A stretch of DNA of 64,000 bases from Tatlockia sp. (GCA_013697725.1 JACCWI010000059.1:109063-173062), one strand, 5' to 3'; counted from the stretch's first letter, positions 10,260-20,576 are shown. The notes: generated from the letters alone by a model not told the origin. Translations and numbers: made by a program.

Positions 10260-11657
10260 ATGAAAAAAACCCTCCTAGTCGTATTACTGGGACTTGTTAG
10301 CCCCTGTTTGTCTCATGCAACAGATCTCATGGATATTTATTTGCAAGCCGTGGAAAGCGACCCTATTTTTAAGCAAGCTTACAATTTTTATATGTCTAAT
10401 GCTGAATCTCTACCCATCGCAAGAGCAGCTTTATTTCCCCAATTGACTTTAAATGCCTCAACATCGAGAAATTTGCAGAATGCACTTACTACTGCCGGAC
10501 CGCCGTCAACACTCTATAATGCCCGGCAATGGCAAGTTAATGCGTCCCAGGCCTTATTCAATTATCAGGCTTGGGCTAAAGTTCAACAGGCAAAAGCTTC
10601 TGTTAAAGCTGCCCAAGCTGAGTTTAATGATGCAGCACAAAATTTAATTTTACGCACGGCCTCTTCTTATTTTCAGGTGCTATTATCCAAAGATACTCTC
10701 AATTTTGCGGAAGCAAAAAAGCGCGCCAATAAACGTCAATTTGAGCAAGCAGAGCAGCGCTTTAAAGTCGGTTTAGATGCAATCACCTCTGTTTATGAAG
10801 CAAAAGCTGCCTATGATCAATCAGTTGCTTTGGTTATTTCTGCACGAAACAATCAAATAAACCAAAATGAAAACTTACGAAAATTAACTAACCATGTTTA
10901 CGAGTTTCTCTCACCCTTAAGAGATAGTACCATACCGCTTATCAAACCAGAGCCTGCTAATGTTAATGAATGGGTAAATACGGGTTTAAGGCAAAATTAT
11001 AAGCTTTTTGCTGCTAGATATGACCTGGACTCAGCGCGCGAAGCCATTAAAGCGCAATCGGCTGGAAATTGGCCAGTTTTAGCCTTACAAGGAAGCGCTG
11101 CACAAACTCGTAATAATTCCAATTCGAATTTAAACCCTAATGCTTCTGTCTTTCTCCCGGCTAGACAAACTAATTCCAACGTGGCAGTGACAATGAATTT
11201 CCCAGTTTTTCAAGGTGGATTGGTTCACGCACAAACTCGGCAGGCACAATTTAATTTTCAAGCGACTAGCGAAAAACTGGAACAAACCTACCGCGAAGTT
11301 GAAGTGAATAGTCGCATTGCCTTTAACACCATTGTTGATGGAATAAGCAAAGTAAAAGCCGATCGACAAACTATTATATCGCAACGAAATTCCTTAGAAA
11401 GTACTGAGGCGCAATTTGAGGTAGGAACTCGTACGATGGTTGATGTGGTTAATGCTCAACAAAGGCTTTTTGAGGCGCAACAACAACTCGCATCCGATCA
11501 ATATAATTTAATAAATTCGATTTTATATTTAAAATATTTAGCAGGCACGTTGAATGTAAATGATCTTGAAGAAATTAATGCCTGGCTGGCAACTACCCGT
11601 ATTTCTAACTTTCCTTCTCGCAAGCAGTCTGCCAGGCGAAATGTGAAGGCCAATTAA
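10260..11657 (+). CDS. tolC: TolC family outer-membrane efflux channel
   Basis: 465 residues. The start at 10260 follows AGGA by about nine bases and gives a clean signal peptide (MKKTLLVVLLGL to SHA). Long alpha-helical repeats with Ala/Gln-rich heptads follow, including the doubled OEP motifs (LGLDAITSVYEA near 180 and VGTRTMVDVVNAQ near 390) seen in type I secretion outer-membrane channels. A tolC gene outside a pump operon usually serves several pumps; the RND adaptor and pump at 19.3-23.7 kb lack their own channel. Confidence 0.88.
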   Translation: MKKTLLVVLLGLVSPCLSHATDLMDIYLQAVESDPIFKQAYNFYMSNAESLPIARAALFPQLTLNASTSRNLQNALTTAGPPSTLYNARQWQVNASQALFNYQAWAKVQQAKASVKAAQAEFNDAAQNLILRTASSYFQVLLSKDTLNFAEAKKRANKRQFEQAEQRFKVGLDAITSVYEAKAAYDQSVALVISARNNQINQNENLRKLTNHVYEFLSPLRDSTIPLIKPEPANVNEWVNTGLRQNYKLFAARYDLDSAREAIKAQSAGNWPVLALQGSAAQTRNNSNSNLNPNASVFLPARQTNSNVAVTMNFPVFQGGLVHAQTRQAQFNFQATSEKLEQTYREVEVNSRIAFNTIVDGISKVKADRQTIISQRNSLESTEAQFEVGTRTMVDVVNAQQRLFEAQQQLASDQYNLINSILYLKYLAGTLNVNDLEEINAWLATTRISNFPSRKQSARRNVKAN

Positions 11658-11676
11658 CTTAAAAGGCTGTTGAATA

Positions 11677-12522
11677 ATGTCTACCAATCCATCCCTTATA
11701 GAAAAAAAATTACTGCATTACACCGGCAAGGCAATTGCTGATTTTAATATGATTCAACGCGGCGATCGCGTTATGGTTTGTTTGTCGGGGGGGAAAGACT
11801 CCTTTACCTTGCTCACCATTTTGCAACAACTCCGTCGTCGTTCAAATAATAAATTTGATATTTTTGCTTTTACTCTTGATCAAGCACAACCTGGTTGGGA
11901 TGACTCTAAATTACGCGCTTGGCTTGATCTACGTAATATTCCTTATGAAATCTTAACCCGAGACACTTACACGATTGTCAAAGAGAAAATTCCTGAAGGA
12001 AAAACCTACTGTTCACTCTGCTCACGACTGAGACGAGGGATTATCTATCGTTACGCAGAGGAGCATGGTTATACCAAGGTTGCACTTGGCCATCACCGCG
12101 ATGATCTTATCCGTACCTTATTAATGTCAATGTTTTATAACGGTGATATCCGCTCTATGCCGCCTAAACTCTTGAGCGATAATAAAAAACACATAGTAAT
12201 TCGTCCTTTATGTTATGTGCAGGAAAAAGACATCATAAAATTTGCTGAAGAACAAGCTTATCCAATTATCCCTTGCACTCTTTGCGGTTCTCAGGAAAAT
12301 TTGATGCGTAAGCGGGTAACCCGATTAATTGATCAAATGGCTGAAGAAAATCCCAAGATTCCCTCCAATTTGCTGCATGCGTTACAGAGCCTAAAACCCA
12401 GCCAATTGATGGACCAAAGCCACTGGCAATTTAAAAATCTTGAAAGCCAACTTATTAATCCAACGCTAATGGATAGAGAAGCAGTTTTTAGTGATGAAGA
12501 ACTTCCTGCGATAGAAGAATAG
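11677..12522 (+). CDS. ttcA: tRNA 2-thiocytidine(32) synthetase TtcA
   Basis: 281 residues. It thiolates cytidine 32 of some tRNAs. The PP-loop SGGKDS is at 37-42. Cys112 and Cys115 (YCSLC) and a third pair in PCTLCG near residue 202 are the iron-sulfur and catalytic cysteines of the TtcA family. The gene starts 19 bases after the TolC-like gene and may belong to that transcript, though function suggests independence. Confidence 0.94.
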   Translation: MSTNPSLIEKKLLHYTGKAIADFNMIQRGDRVMVCLSGGKDSFTLLTILQQLRRRSNNKFDIFAFTLDQAQPGWDDSKLRAWLDLRNIPYEILTRDTYTIVKEKIPEGKTYCSLCSRLRRGIIYRYAEEHGYTKVALGHHRDDLIRTLLMSMFYNGDIRSMPPKLLSDNKKHIVIRPLCYVQEKDIIKFAEEQAYPIIPCTLCGSQENLMRKRVTRLIDQMAEENPKIPSNLLHALQSLKPSQLMDQSHWQFKNLESQLINPTLMDREAVFSDEELPAIEE

Positions 12523-12601
12523 GAACTAAGATTTGCTGCATAGCGACAATTTGATTTTTTTAGACTATAACTTAAATTAGTCGCCTAAGAGTGCTGGTAA
12601 A

Positions 12602-13357
12602 ATGAAAAATATCGTCCTGTCATTATTGCTATTTTTAACTCTTCCTCTCTATGCTGAGGGTGAAATTCTAAAAATCGCCGTGACAGGTTTCAATCCTCCT
12701 TTTATTATGCAGGGAACAGATAAGCTACTTTATGGCTTTGATATAACGATGATGAACGCTATTTGCGACCTTATTAAACGTAGCTGCCAATATCAAATAG
12801 TGCCTCCTCCTGATTTAATTCCTGATGTACAAACTAAAAAGGTAGACCTAGCTCTTTCCATGACGATTACCCTGGAACGCTCAACCCTGGTTAATTTTTC
12901 CTTACCCTATCTTTTATCCAATTCACTATTTCTAGGCAAAAAGGATATTGCAACTAAACCTTTTCAAGCGGCAATGCTAAATGGACAAACGATTGGTGTA
13001 GTTAGAGGAACTATTTTTATAGATATTGCTAATTCGCTGGGCATAAAAAATGCAAGAATTGTACAATTTAAGCAACTTGATAGCGTTATATCAGCATTGA
13101 ATGATGGTGAAATCGATGTTGCACTAATGGATGAACCCTCTGCAAGATATTGGCAGCTCCAGACTTCCAATAACCTTATTGTATTAGGCAAACCCATTGT
13201 TTATGGCTATGGTTTAGGAATTGCTATAAATAAAGAAGAACCCAATTTATTGATCCAAGTTAATAATGCACTCTTACAATATCAGAACAGCGACGATTAT
13301 AGGCAAAACTATGACCGATATATGGTTCATTTTAGAAATGGACAATCGATTCAATAG
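12602..13357 (+). CDS. Periplasmic amino-acid-binding protein (SBP_bac_3, ABC transporter)
   Basis: 251 residues with a signal peptide (MKNIVLSLLLFLTLPLYA). The mature part follows the type-3 solute-binding fold: GFDITMMNAIC near residue 47, the DLALSMTIT segment near 83 and GEIDVALMDEP near 170, similar to arginine/glutamine-binding proteins such as ArtJ/GlnH. No permease or ATPase gene lies beside it, so it either works with a pump elsewhere or is an orphan receptor. Start has no strong ribosome site (GGTAA only). Confidence 0.82.
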   Translation: MKNIVLSLLLFLTLPLYAEGEILKIAVTGFNPPFIMQGTDKLLYGFDITMMNAICDLIKRSCQYQIVPPPDLIPDVQTKKVDLALSMTITLERSTLVNFSLPYLLSNSLFLGKKDIATKPFQAAMLNGQTIGVVRGTIFIDIANSLGIKNARIVQFKQLDSVISALNDGEIDVALMDEPSARYWQLQTSNNLIVLGKPIVYGYGLGIAINKEEPNLLIQVNNALLQYQNSDDYRQNYDRYMVHFRNGQSIQ

Positions 13358-13392
13358 GTCGCTACGGCGAACTCATCTGGATGTTAATAATG

Positions 13393-13659
13393 TTAATGCA
13401 GGGTTTCACCTTTAGTAATACAGTGACTTATTACCTGACGTGTAACGGTATCACCTTTGTTCGCACCATAGACTGTTTTAAAATGTGCAGCTAACATTTT
13501 TACCCACGATGAAAGTTGAAAATCCATACGTTTTTTCTTCTGATTAACCACTACTTCGAATAATCCCAGGGAATCCGTGTTCTGTTCAATTGCATATTTT
13601 TCCATAATTCGCTGCGCGATACCAATATCTTTATCCTTGGTTGGCCAATTATTATTCAC
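13393..13659 (-). CDS. Small hypothetical protein
   Basis: 88 residues, soluble, no signal or membrane segment, no family recognised. GTG start preceded by AGGGGG about six bases upstream, which supports real translation. The C-terminal part has a cysteine and several histidines with no clear metal motif. It lies 36 bases from the end of the convergent binding-protein gene and 115 bases past the perM-like gene. Confidence 0.5.
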   Translation of the reverse strand: MNNNWPTKDKDIGIAQRIMEKYAIEQNTDSLGLFEVVVNQKKKRMDFQLSSWVKMLAAHFKTVYGANKGDTVTRQVISHCITKGETLH

Positions 13660-13774
13660 ATCTACCCCCTAGATCTTAATACGGTTCAACTTCAATTATT
13701 TTTCAACTATTGAATTAACCAATAGATAATGCCATAAATTGTACATTTTTTCAACAGATTTGTAATTCTAAAAA

Positions 13775-14830
13775 TTAATCTGTAAGCAGGTCCCAGCTCT
13801 CTTGGGACTCTTTCCACAGGGTTATAAATAAAACCATGATGATAGGACCCACAAATAAACCAAGCAAACCAAGGGTTTCAACCCCGCCTAAAATGCCAAA
13901 GAGTACCGCAAGAAAAGGTAATTTGATAGCCCCTCCTATTAATACCGGTTTTATAAAATGATCAGCCACAAACATAACAAAAGTGCCCCAAGCTATAACG
14001 ATAATGGCACTAATCATCTTACCCGTAGCGAAAAGAATGAGCGCTACAATAGTAAATACTAAAGGAACTACAAAAGGAATCATTGCTGCAAAAGCGGTAA
14101 TAAATCCAACCAAAGTAGGAGCTGGGAAACCGACTAAAAAATAACACAAGCCCATTAAGACACCCACGCCAAGCCCTACAAAAATTGTACCATTAACCGT
14201 AGCTCGTAAGGCCGAGGGCAAACCACTGGCATAACGAAACCATCGATCACCTAGGCAAATCCCACCAATATGGTTAATTTGCCGGAATAATTTGTCGCCA
14301 TCACGGTAGAAGAAAAACAAGGTTAGCAAGGTAAATCCTAATTGAAATCCACGATGGGCAAGGTTTGCTCCGACTTCACGTACATAATAACTTAGCGGAG
14401 TTAACGACAAATGAAAATTAGTCATCAGCCCTTTTACATTCCCCGGGTGACCAATGTTGGCATCCCAGTATTTAATTAAATCATTTCCGATAAAAGGAAG
14501 TTGCTTAATGAATTCAGGTGCGGCGCCGCCAATTTTATTTATTTTCTGTAAGTAATTGATAAATAACTGGGTTTCAGTTACTAAAATAGAAATTAACCAG
14601 CTTAAAGGGAGCAGTAGCAAGAGCGTTAACATGGTTGTAAAAAGCAAAGCGGATAGATTAGATTGATGTCCAAATGATCGCCTCCAACGGCGATAAAGTG
14701 GATAGGTTGAGATAACGATAATTGCCGCCCAAATCATGGACGGTATGAAGCGATGAACAATAAATACTGCCACAGCAACGATGGCAATCGTTAAAGTTAT
14801 GCTTAAGAGCTGTTTGTAGCTTTCATTCAT
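13775..14830 (-). CDS. AI-2E transporter family (PerM-like) membrane protein
   Basis: 351 residues with about eight hydrophobic segments, including an N-terminal pair near 10-60 and the conserved C-terminal block with GILGGVETLGLLGLFVGP near 315, typical of the AI-2E/YdiK/PerM family. The substrate is unknown; family names such as autoinducer exporter should not be over-read. The ATG at 14830 overlaps the pgpA stop (ATGA), indicating translational coupling; a TTG 15 bases upstream is less likely. Last gene of the glyA to perM-like operon. Confidence 0.82.
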   Translation of the reverse strand: MNESYKQLLSITLTIAIVAVAVFIVHRFIPSMIWAAIIVISTYPLYRRWRRSFGHQSNLSALLFTTMLTLLLLLPLSWLISILVTETQLFINYLQKINKIGGAAPEFIKQLPFIGNDLIKYWDANIGHPGNVKGLMTNFHLSLTPLSYYVREVGANLAHRGFQLGFTLLTLFFFYRDGDKLFRQINHIGGICLGDRWFRYASGLPSALRATVNGTIFVGLGVGVLMGLCYFLVGFPAPTLVGFITAFAAMIPFVVPLVFTIVALILFATGKMISAIIVIAWGTFVMFVADHFIKPVLIGGAIKLPFLAVLFGILGGVETLGLLGLFVGPIIMVLFITLWKESQESWDLLTD

Positions 14831-15312
14831 TTTGCAAAACCCCAAACCAATAATTGCAAGATAACCCAGGCAGGAACGGCCGCAAGAACATCATCCAACA
14901 TGATACCAAAGCCACCTTTTACTCTTTTATCCACTAACCTAATGGGCTGAGGCTTCCAGATATCAAATAAACGAAATAATAAAAAACCGGCAATCATCCA
15001 TACTATACCAACAGGTACCATCGTCATTGTCAGCAGGTATCCCACGACTTCATCCCAAACAATTCCACCATAATCATGCACGCCTAATTCATTAGCAACT
15101 TTAGAGCTCACCCAAATACCTAGAATAAAGGCAAGGGCTGTAACTAACAAATAAATTGGTAAAGGCAGTCCAACTAGCAATAAATATAAGGGTATTGCGG
15201 CTAAGGTTCCCCAAGTACCTGGAGCGATAGGCATCAAGCCTGAGCCAAAGCCAAAGGCAATAAAATAAGCTGGATCTTGCCATACTTTATTTATTAACTT
15301 CACTTCGTTCAT
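14827..15312 (-). CDS. pgpA: Phosphatidylglycerophosphatase A
   Basis: 161 residues, usual length. It dephosphorylates phosphatidylglycerol phosphate in the inner membrane. GFGSGLMPIAPGTWG at residues 16-30, VWDEVVGY near 84 and a late IMLDDVLA segment are the PgpA signatures, between four hydrophobic helices. It follows thiL after 85 bases, the same neighbour as in E. coli, and overlaps the next gene by four bases. Confidence 0.93.
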   Translation of the reverse strand: MNEVKLINKVWQDPAYFIAFGFGSGLMPIAPGTWGTLAAIPLYLLLVGLPLPIYLLVTALAFILGIWVSSKVANELGVHDYGGIVWDEVVGYLLTMTMVPVGIVWMIAGFLLFRLFDIWKPQPIRLVDKRVKGGFGIMLDDVLAAVPAWVILQLLVWGFAK

Positions 15313-15397
15313 TTTTATCCTTGTATCCTAATCCAAATTTTACCGTGATATAAAAAGATTTAGCAGAATAATTTAAAATTAGTTTGGTAACCTAATT

Positions 15398-16351
15398 TTA
15401 AAAATGACTGTAGCCCTTCGGTTGTAATTCAGAAATTTCTCCTGCCTCAGTCATCATACGCAAACCTGGTTTTTCCTCCATTTGTCCTATTGAGTAGCAT
15501 CTTAGTTGAAGCTTTTCAACTAAGGCTAAAAAACGCTGCTCTTTCTCCAGGGGAATTGTAAAACACAACTCATAATCATCACCACCACTAAGCGCAAAAT
15601 TGAGTGCATGGTCAGCCTGATATTTTTTTACCAGGGGATGAATAGGAATTGTTTCGGCCTTAAGGCATGCGCCTAAATTCGAGGCTTCACAAATATGGTT
15701 TAAATCTGCACTTAGACCATCAGAGATATCAATTGCTGAAGAAGCACATTCTTGTAAACTATCGACTAAATCAACTCTTGGATTAGGATATCTTAATTTT
15801 CTTTGTAAAAGCTTTCTCTCGGCTGCTTCAAGATTATTCTCAGCCAAAAACACGACAGCCAGGGCAGCTGCACCTAAATCGCCGCTCACATAGATTCTAT
15901 CACCAGGCTTCGCTCCGTTGCGTCTCAGCGCTTTGTTGCTCGCTACTAAACCGAAGATACCCAGCGTCATACTCAGGGGGCCATGTGTAGTATCTCCTCC
16001 GATTAAGGCAAGATCATAAAGTTTTAATGAATCATGCAAACCTTGGGAGAAACGGGCCAGCCAGGCTTGATCCAATTCAGGAAGAGTCAAAGCCAGAGTT
16101 AACCAACAGGGTTTTGCAGCCATTGCGGCAATGTCTGAAACATTGACTCTTACTGCTTTACAAGCAATATCGTAAGGATTCCAGGATGAGAGAAAATGAA
16201 CTTCAGCTACCAAAGTATCGGTACTTATTAGTAATTGCTTGCCTGGAGGGACTTCGAGGCAGGCAGCATCATCACCTAGACCAAAAATTACTTCATCACG
16301 AACATTTGCTGAGCTCTTGAAGTATTTATCAATTAATGAAAATTCATTCAT
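15398..16351 (-). CDS. thiL: Thiamine-monophosphate kinase
   Basis: 317 residues. It converts thiamine phosphate to the cofactor thiamine diphosphate. N-terminal FGLGDDAA near 25, STDTLV near 43 and IGGDTTHG near 117 are the ATP/Mg sites of the ThiL/PurM superfamily, and DISDGLSADL near 210 and SGGDDYELCF near 255 complete the pattern. Its start overlaps the end of nusB by eight bases, the conserved nusB-thiL-pgpA order. Confidence 0.94.
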   Translation of the reverse strand: MNEFSLIDKYFKSSANVRDEVIFGLGDDAACLEVPPGKQLLISTDTLVAEVHFLSSWNPYDIACKAVRVNVSDIAAMAAKPCWLTLALTLPELDQAWLARFSQGLHDSLKLYDLALIGGDTTHGPLSMTLGIFGLVASNKALRRNGAKPGDRIYVSGDLGAAALAVVFLAENNLEAAERKLLQRKLRYPNPRVDLVDSLQECASSAIDISDGLSADLNHICEASNLGACLKAETIPIHPLVKKYQADHALNFALSGGDDYELCFTIPLEKEQRFLALVEKLQLRCYSIGQMEEKPGLRMMTEAGEISELQPKGYSHF

Positions 16352-16787
16352 TAGTAATGCTTATTTCCACTGCCCGGGCCTTTCTGGCCAGATTATTGAG
16401 CACACCGTTGACATAGCGGTGGCCGTCCTGGGAACCAAATTGCTTGGCAAGCGATACAGATTCATCAAGAACTACACGATAAGGGATTTCTGGGCAATAA
16501 AGTAATTCATAAGCACCTAAACGCAAAACAGATAGTTCGACAGGATTTAAACCGTGAATTGGCCTATCTATGAAAGGTGTCAGGTTTGACTCTACAACTT
16601 CAAGTTGCTCCGGGATGCCGTAGATTAAACGGCAAAAATACTCACAATCCACCCTTTCCATATTGTTAGCAACACGAAATTGCGCTTCAATTTCCGATAA
16701 TTCATGGCCTGACATTGACCATTGATATAGGGCTTGTAACGCAAGTTTACGAGCACGCCTTTTACCGCTAATTGACTGCTTTTCCAC
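16344..16787 (-). CDS. nusB: Transcription antitermination factor NusB
   Basis: 147 residues. It is part of the antitermination complex on rRNA leaders with NusE/S10. RRARKLALQALYQW at the N-terminus and the C-terminal VVLDESVSLAKQFG and YVNGVLNNLA helices are diagnostic. It starts with GTG, with GAGG five bases upstream inside the nrdR end region, and lies seven bases behind nrdR. Confidence 0.94.
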   Translation of the reverse strand: MEKQSISGKRRARKLALQALYQWSMSGHELSEIEAQFRVANNMERVDCEYFCRLIYGIPEQLEVVESNLTPFIDRPIHGLNPVELSVLRLGAYELLYCPEIPYRVVLDESVSLAKQFGSQDGHRYVNGVLNNLARKARAVEISITNE

Positions 16788-16794
16788 TATTACC

Positions 16795-17256
16795 TCATGA
16801 ATTTTTATCGTCTTTCATCTGATCGATAGTTTGCCTGAAATCACTAACATCTTGAAAACGTTTGTAGACTGATGCAAAACGTACATAAGCCACATGATCA
16901 AGACGATACAATTGTTTCATAACCAGCTCACCAACTTGGCGTGAATCAAGCTCTCGCTCACCGCTACGCTGGATTTCCTGCATAATTGTAATGATGGATT
17001 CTTCAAGTGCATCAACACTCACTGGTCTTTTTTCCAAAGCACGCAGCATACCTGCCCGTAAATTGGCAACATTAAAAGGGTCACGGCGGCCATCACGTTT
17101 AATGATTAGAGGCATGATTAGTTCTGCTGATTCAAAGGTGGTAAAGCGTTCATGACAAACCAGGCACTGACGCCGCCTTCGAACTTGTGCACCGTCTGCT
17201 ACCAGACGCGAGTCTACAACCTTAGTTTCTTCTGCATGACAAAATGGGCAATACAT
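16795..17256 (-). CDS. nrdR: Transcriptional repressor NrdR
   Basis: 153 residues. It represses ribonucleotide reductase genes according to ATP/dATP binding. A zinc ribbon with Cys3, Cys6, Cys31 and Cys34 (MYCPFC and CLVC) is followed by an ATP-cone domain (RDGRRDPFN near 52). The start at 17256 gives the canonical N-terminus; an in-frame start 24 bases earlier would add residues and overlap glyA. It begins one base after the glyA stop. Confidence 0.95.
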   Translation of the reverse strand: MYCPFCHAEETKVVDSRLVADGAQVRRRRQCLVCHERFTTFESAELIMPLIIKRDGRRDPFNVANLRAGMLRALEKRPVSVDALEESIITIMQEIQRSGERELDSRQVGELVMKQLYRLDHVAYVRFASVYKRFQDVSDFRQTIDQMKDDKNS

Positions 17257-17257
17257 A

Positions 17258-18511
17258 TTAGCGATATACCGGAAATTCATTGCACATTTGCAAAACCAGG
17301 GCCTTAACTCTCGCTATGGTTGCTTCATCATTTACATTATCAAGCACATCAGCCATCCATTCCGATAAGCGTTTAACCTCTTTTTCTGTGAATCCACGCG
17401 TGGTAATGGCCGGAGTTCCCAAGCGCAAACCAGACGTTACAAAAGGAGAGCGTGGATCGTTGGGTACTGAATTTTTGTTCACTGTGATATTGGCACGCCC
17501 CAAGGCCGCATCCGCGTCTTTACCGGTAATATTTTTTTCAATCAGATTAACCAAAATAAGATGATTTTCAGTTCCATTCGATACAATTGGATAGCCCCGT
17601 TCTTTGAGCACTTCAGCCATCACTTTAGCATTTATTAATACTTGCTGCTGATAGCGTTTAAAATCCGGTTGCAAAGCTTCTGCAAAGGCGACTGCTTTTG
17701 CTGCAATTACATGCATTAACGGCCCGCCTTGAGTACCCGGAAAAACAGTTGAGTTTAATTTCTTCTCAATTTCTTCATTGGCTCGCGCCATAATCATGCC
17801 GCCACGCGGACCCCTTAAGGTTTTGTGAGTCGTAGTAGTAACCACGTCGGCATAGGAAATCGGTGAAGGATAGAGCCCGGTGGCGACCAGGCCTGCAACG
17901 TGGGCTATATCAGCTAGTAAATAAGCACCCACTTTATCAGCAATTTTTCGAAATCTTGGCCAATCAAGAATTTGTGAATAAGCTGAAAATCCAGCAATAA
18001 TGAGTTTTGGTTTGTGAGTTAGAGCAAGTTCTTCCAAGGCATCATAATCAATTAACCCAGTTTTAACATCTAGACCATATTCGAAAGATTGATATAATTT
18101 TCCTGAAAAATTAACCTTTGAACCGTGTGTTAAATGGCCGCCATGTGATAAAGCCATGCCTAAAATAACATCGCCAGGGGCAAGCAAAGCCATCATCACT
18201 GCCGCATTGGCCTGGGAGCCGGAATGAGGTTGAACATTGACATAATCTGCTGAAAAAAGTTGTTTGGCGCGCGCTATTGCCAAGCTTTCAGCGATATCAA
18301 CGTATTCACATCCGCCATAATACCGTTTACCTGGATAGCCTTCAGCGTATTTATTGGTAAGCACAGAGCCTTGGGCTTCTAAAACACGGGGGCTAACATA
18401 ATTTTCAGAGGCAATAAGTTCAATGTGATCTTCCTGGCGTAAACGCTCAGCTTCAATGGCTTGCCAAAGCTCATCATCAAAACCGGCAATGGTATAGTTT
18501 TGATCAAACAT
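17258..18511 (-). CDS. glyA: Serine hydroxymethyltransferase
   Basis: 417 residues, canonical length. A PLP enzyme interconverting serine and glycine with tetrahydrofolate. [15 protein letters not shown] near residue 228 contains the PLP lysine; ANVQPHSG-type motif ([12 protein letters not shown]) lies near 95. First gene of a six-gene operon with nrdR, nusB, thiL, pgpA and the perM-like gene. It links to the kbl-tdh genes by the shared product glycine. Confidence 0.97.
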   Translation of the reverse strand: MFDQNYTIAGFDDELWQAIEAERLRQEDHIELIASENYVSPRVLEAQGSVLTNKYAEGYPGKRYYGGCEYVDIAESLAIARAKQLFSADYVNVQPHSGSQANAAVMMALLAPGDVILGMALSHGGHLTHGSKVNFSGKLYQSFEYGLDVKTGLIDYDALEELALTHKPKLIIAGFSAYSQILDWPRFRKIADKVGAYLLADIAHVAGLVATGLYPSPISYADVVTTTTHKTLRGPRGGMIMARANEEIEKKLNSTVFPGTQGGPLMHVIAAKAVAFAEALQPDFKRYQQQVLINAKVMAEVLKERGYPIVSNGTENHLILVNLIEKNITGKDADAALGRANITVNKNSVPNDPRSPFVTSGLRLGTPAITTRGFTEKEVKRLSEWMADVLDNVNDEATIARVKALVLQMCNEFPVYR

Positions 18512-18633
18512 AGCTCTTATCCCCTTAATCTATCGAGTGGTTAATAGATATTTTTCAGCACAATAGCGCTGATCCCTTGCAAAAAAGGCTAAGGTTAGCA
18601 TAGTACAATAAAACTGTCACAAACTATCAGGCA

Positions 18634-18667
18634 TTATAATAGGCGTGAGTACTCACGCCTATTATAA
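18634..18667. repeat. Perfect 34-base palindrome
   Basis: Two 17-base arms are exact reverse complements with no spacer; the centre is GTGAGT-ACTCAC. It lies 9 bases past the stop of the minus-strand gene at 18677-19102 and 122 bases upstream of glyA. It may terminate that gene, but no U-run follows on either strand, so a protein-binding operator for glyA is also possible. Confidence 0.7.
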
Positions 18668-18676
18668 AATTGATAA

Positions 18677-19102
18677 TTATTTAGACTGAATTTCACCCTT
18701 TACAATATTATAATCCGAGGTAATTTTAATTAAAGTACCTGTTGGGAAGAATTGATTGCTGTAAATAGGATATCCTCGTGTTGTTTCAATATTTAAATAC
18801 ATTCCACTTGGACAATAGCCATAATCCTCATCCCAAAGATCGATAACATGCACTATTCGTCTGTCATAAATGTAAACCGGGTTCAAATAAGCACCATTCG
18901 TAACCTCACCCCACATACGAAGGTCGTACATTCTGCTTGGTGAACTATAATTAATCACTCTTATTTGGCAATCGAACATTGCTGCTTTATTTGCTGTCGA
19001 GCGAGAGTTTGACTGAGGTGCATCAAGAATAATAGTCCGCGCTGCAAAGGCTGAGGAAAACAGGCTTAAACTGGCAATAAAAACTAAAGATTTTAATTTC
19101 AT
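18677..19102 (-). CDS. Small secreted hypothetical protein
   Basis: 141 residues with a clear signal peptide (MKLKSLVFIASLSLF to AFA). The mature part has a single cysteine pair (Cys45-region FDCQI and the later YCPSG), many Tyr and Arg residues, and beta-rich appearance. I recognise no family; it looks like an exported protein with a disulfide. Upstream is a 186-base gap shared with the divergent efflux adaptor gene, so a common control region is possible. Confidence 0.6.
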   Translation of the reverse strand: MKLKSLVFIASLSLFSSAFAARTIILDAPQSNSRSTANKAAMFDCQIRVINYSSPSRMYDLRMWGEVTNGAYLNPVYIYDRRIVHVIDLWDEDYGYCPSGMYLNIETTRGYPIYSNQFFPTGTLIKITSDYNIVKGEIQSK

Positions 19103-19288
19103 TAGATGAAAACTCCAAAATTAGGAATTCGGATGCTAACAAAGGATATAATTTAGTCAACATATTTTTTTAATGTGCATATAAAACTTCTTCGAATTAA
19201 AATTGCTCTAAAAACCCACATCTTTAATTCTTGCTGGTATGTGCTATATTAAGCAGCTCTAAATTTAGGCCAATATTTGAGACTATCA

Positions 19289-20551
19289 ATGAAAAAACGC
19301 ATGACCATCATGATTAGCGTCCTTGTAATTGTTTTTGGCGGTATTATTGGTTTTAATTTCTTTAAAAGTTTTATGATCAAACGCTTTTTTGCCAGTTATC
19401 AGCCTCCTGCTGCGAGTGTTTCATCTGTTAAAGCGATTCAAAAAAATTGGCAACCACATATTTCTGGAGTGGGAAATTTTGTAGCCACTAATGGTATCGA
19501 TGTTAACTCGGAAGTCGCAGGAAATGTCGTCAAAATTCATTTTGATTCAGGTCAATATTTAGATGAAGGCAGCCCACTCATTGATATTGATGATAAGGTT
19601 GATCAAGCAACGCTTAAATTTAATCAGGCTGAGCTGGCCTTGAGACAGCTTACCCACAAACGTCAAGCTGATCTCTTCAAAAAGGGTGCAACTTCAAGCT
19701 CCATAGTTGATGAAGCAACAGCAAGCCTTCATCAATCAGAAGCTAACGTGGAACGTACCTTAGCAGAAATCAGAAAAAAACACCTTGTCGCCCCTTTTTC
19801 CGGCCAGCTAGGTATTCGTCAAGTTAATCTTGGTCAATATGTTATTCCAGGCCAGACTGCCATTGTTAGTCTGCAAGCGCTTGATCCGCTCTATTTGGAA
19901 TTCTATTTACCTGAACAATTTATTAAAAGAGTGTCAATTAATCAAACCGTTCAGCTTAGCGTGGAAGGTTATGAGAATAAATTATTCGAGGCAAAAATAA
20001 CAGCAGTGAATTCCAGGGTGGATACCAGCACTCATAACATTAAAGTCCAGGCAACTCTGGCTAACTGTCCTTCTATTGCCTTAACAAAAAATGAGTTGCA
20101 AACCAATAATCTAATCAACCTCAAAAAACAAAGTGATGGGGATAAAACTATAATTTCTTGCAATACGGCCATCAATCGCGCCAACCACATTACGCAATTT
20201 GCTTTCATTCCTGGCATGTTCGCCTCAATTAAAGTCGAACAGCCTGAAATTCCTAATTTAATTATTTTGCCTTCAACTGCTATTTCTTACAGTCTCTACG
20301 GGAACTCAGTTTTTGTTATTGAAAAAGATTCAAAAAAGGATAAGGATGGCAAAGAAATTCTCCTTGTTAAACGAACCTTTGTCAGCACAGGTGAGCAAGA
20401 AGGGAATTACACCATCATTAAGAAAGGCTTAAAAGCCGGTCAGGAAGTAGTAAGTTCCGGAGAACTTAAGCTGCAAAACGGGGCGCGTGTTGTTATCAAC
20501 AATACTGTGAGACTTAATGATATCAACAATCCAAAAACCTTAGGCAATTAG
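19289..20551 (+). CDS. RND efflux periplasmic adaptor (membrane fusion protein)
   Basis: 420 residues. An N-terminal hydrophobic anchor is followed by the lipoyl/hairpin halves (GVGNFVATNGIDVNSEVAG and IRKKHLVAPFSGQLG) and a beta-barrel domain (NLGQYVIPGQ, FIPGMFASI), the AcrA/MexH pattern. Unusual is an insertion near residues 255-290 with two cysteines (ANCPS and ISCNT) inside the domain before the membrane-proximal part. It precedes the pump gene by 25 bases. Outer-membrane partner is probably a TolC-type protein such as that at 10260. Confidence 0.9.
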   Translation: MKKRMTIMISVLVIVFGGIIGFNFFKSFMIKRFFASYQPPAASVSSVKAIQKNWQPHISGVGNFVATNGIDVNSEVAGNVVKIHFDSGQYLDEGSPLIDIDDKVDQATLKFNQAELALRQLTHKRQADLFKKGATSSSIVDEATASLHQSEANVERTLAEIRKKHLVAPFSGQLGIRQVNLGQYVIPGQTAIVSLQALDPLYLEFYLPEQFIKRVSINQTVQLSVEGYENKLFEAKITAVNSRVDTSTHNIKVQATLANCPSIALTKNELQTNNLINLKKQSDGDKTIISCNTAINRANHITQFAFIPGMFASIKVEQPEIPNLIILPSTAISYSLYGNSVFVIEKDSKKDKDGKEILLVKRTFVSTGEQEGNYTIIKKGLKAGQEVVSSGELKLQNGARVVINNTVRLNDINNPKTLGN

Positions 20552-20576
20552 CTTAAGCGTTTGAGTGGGATAACTC

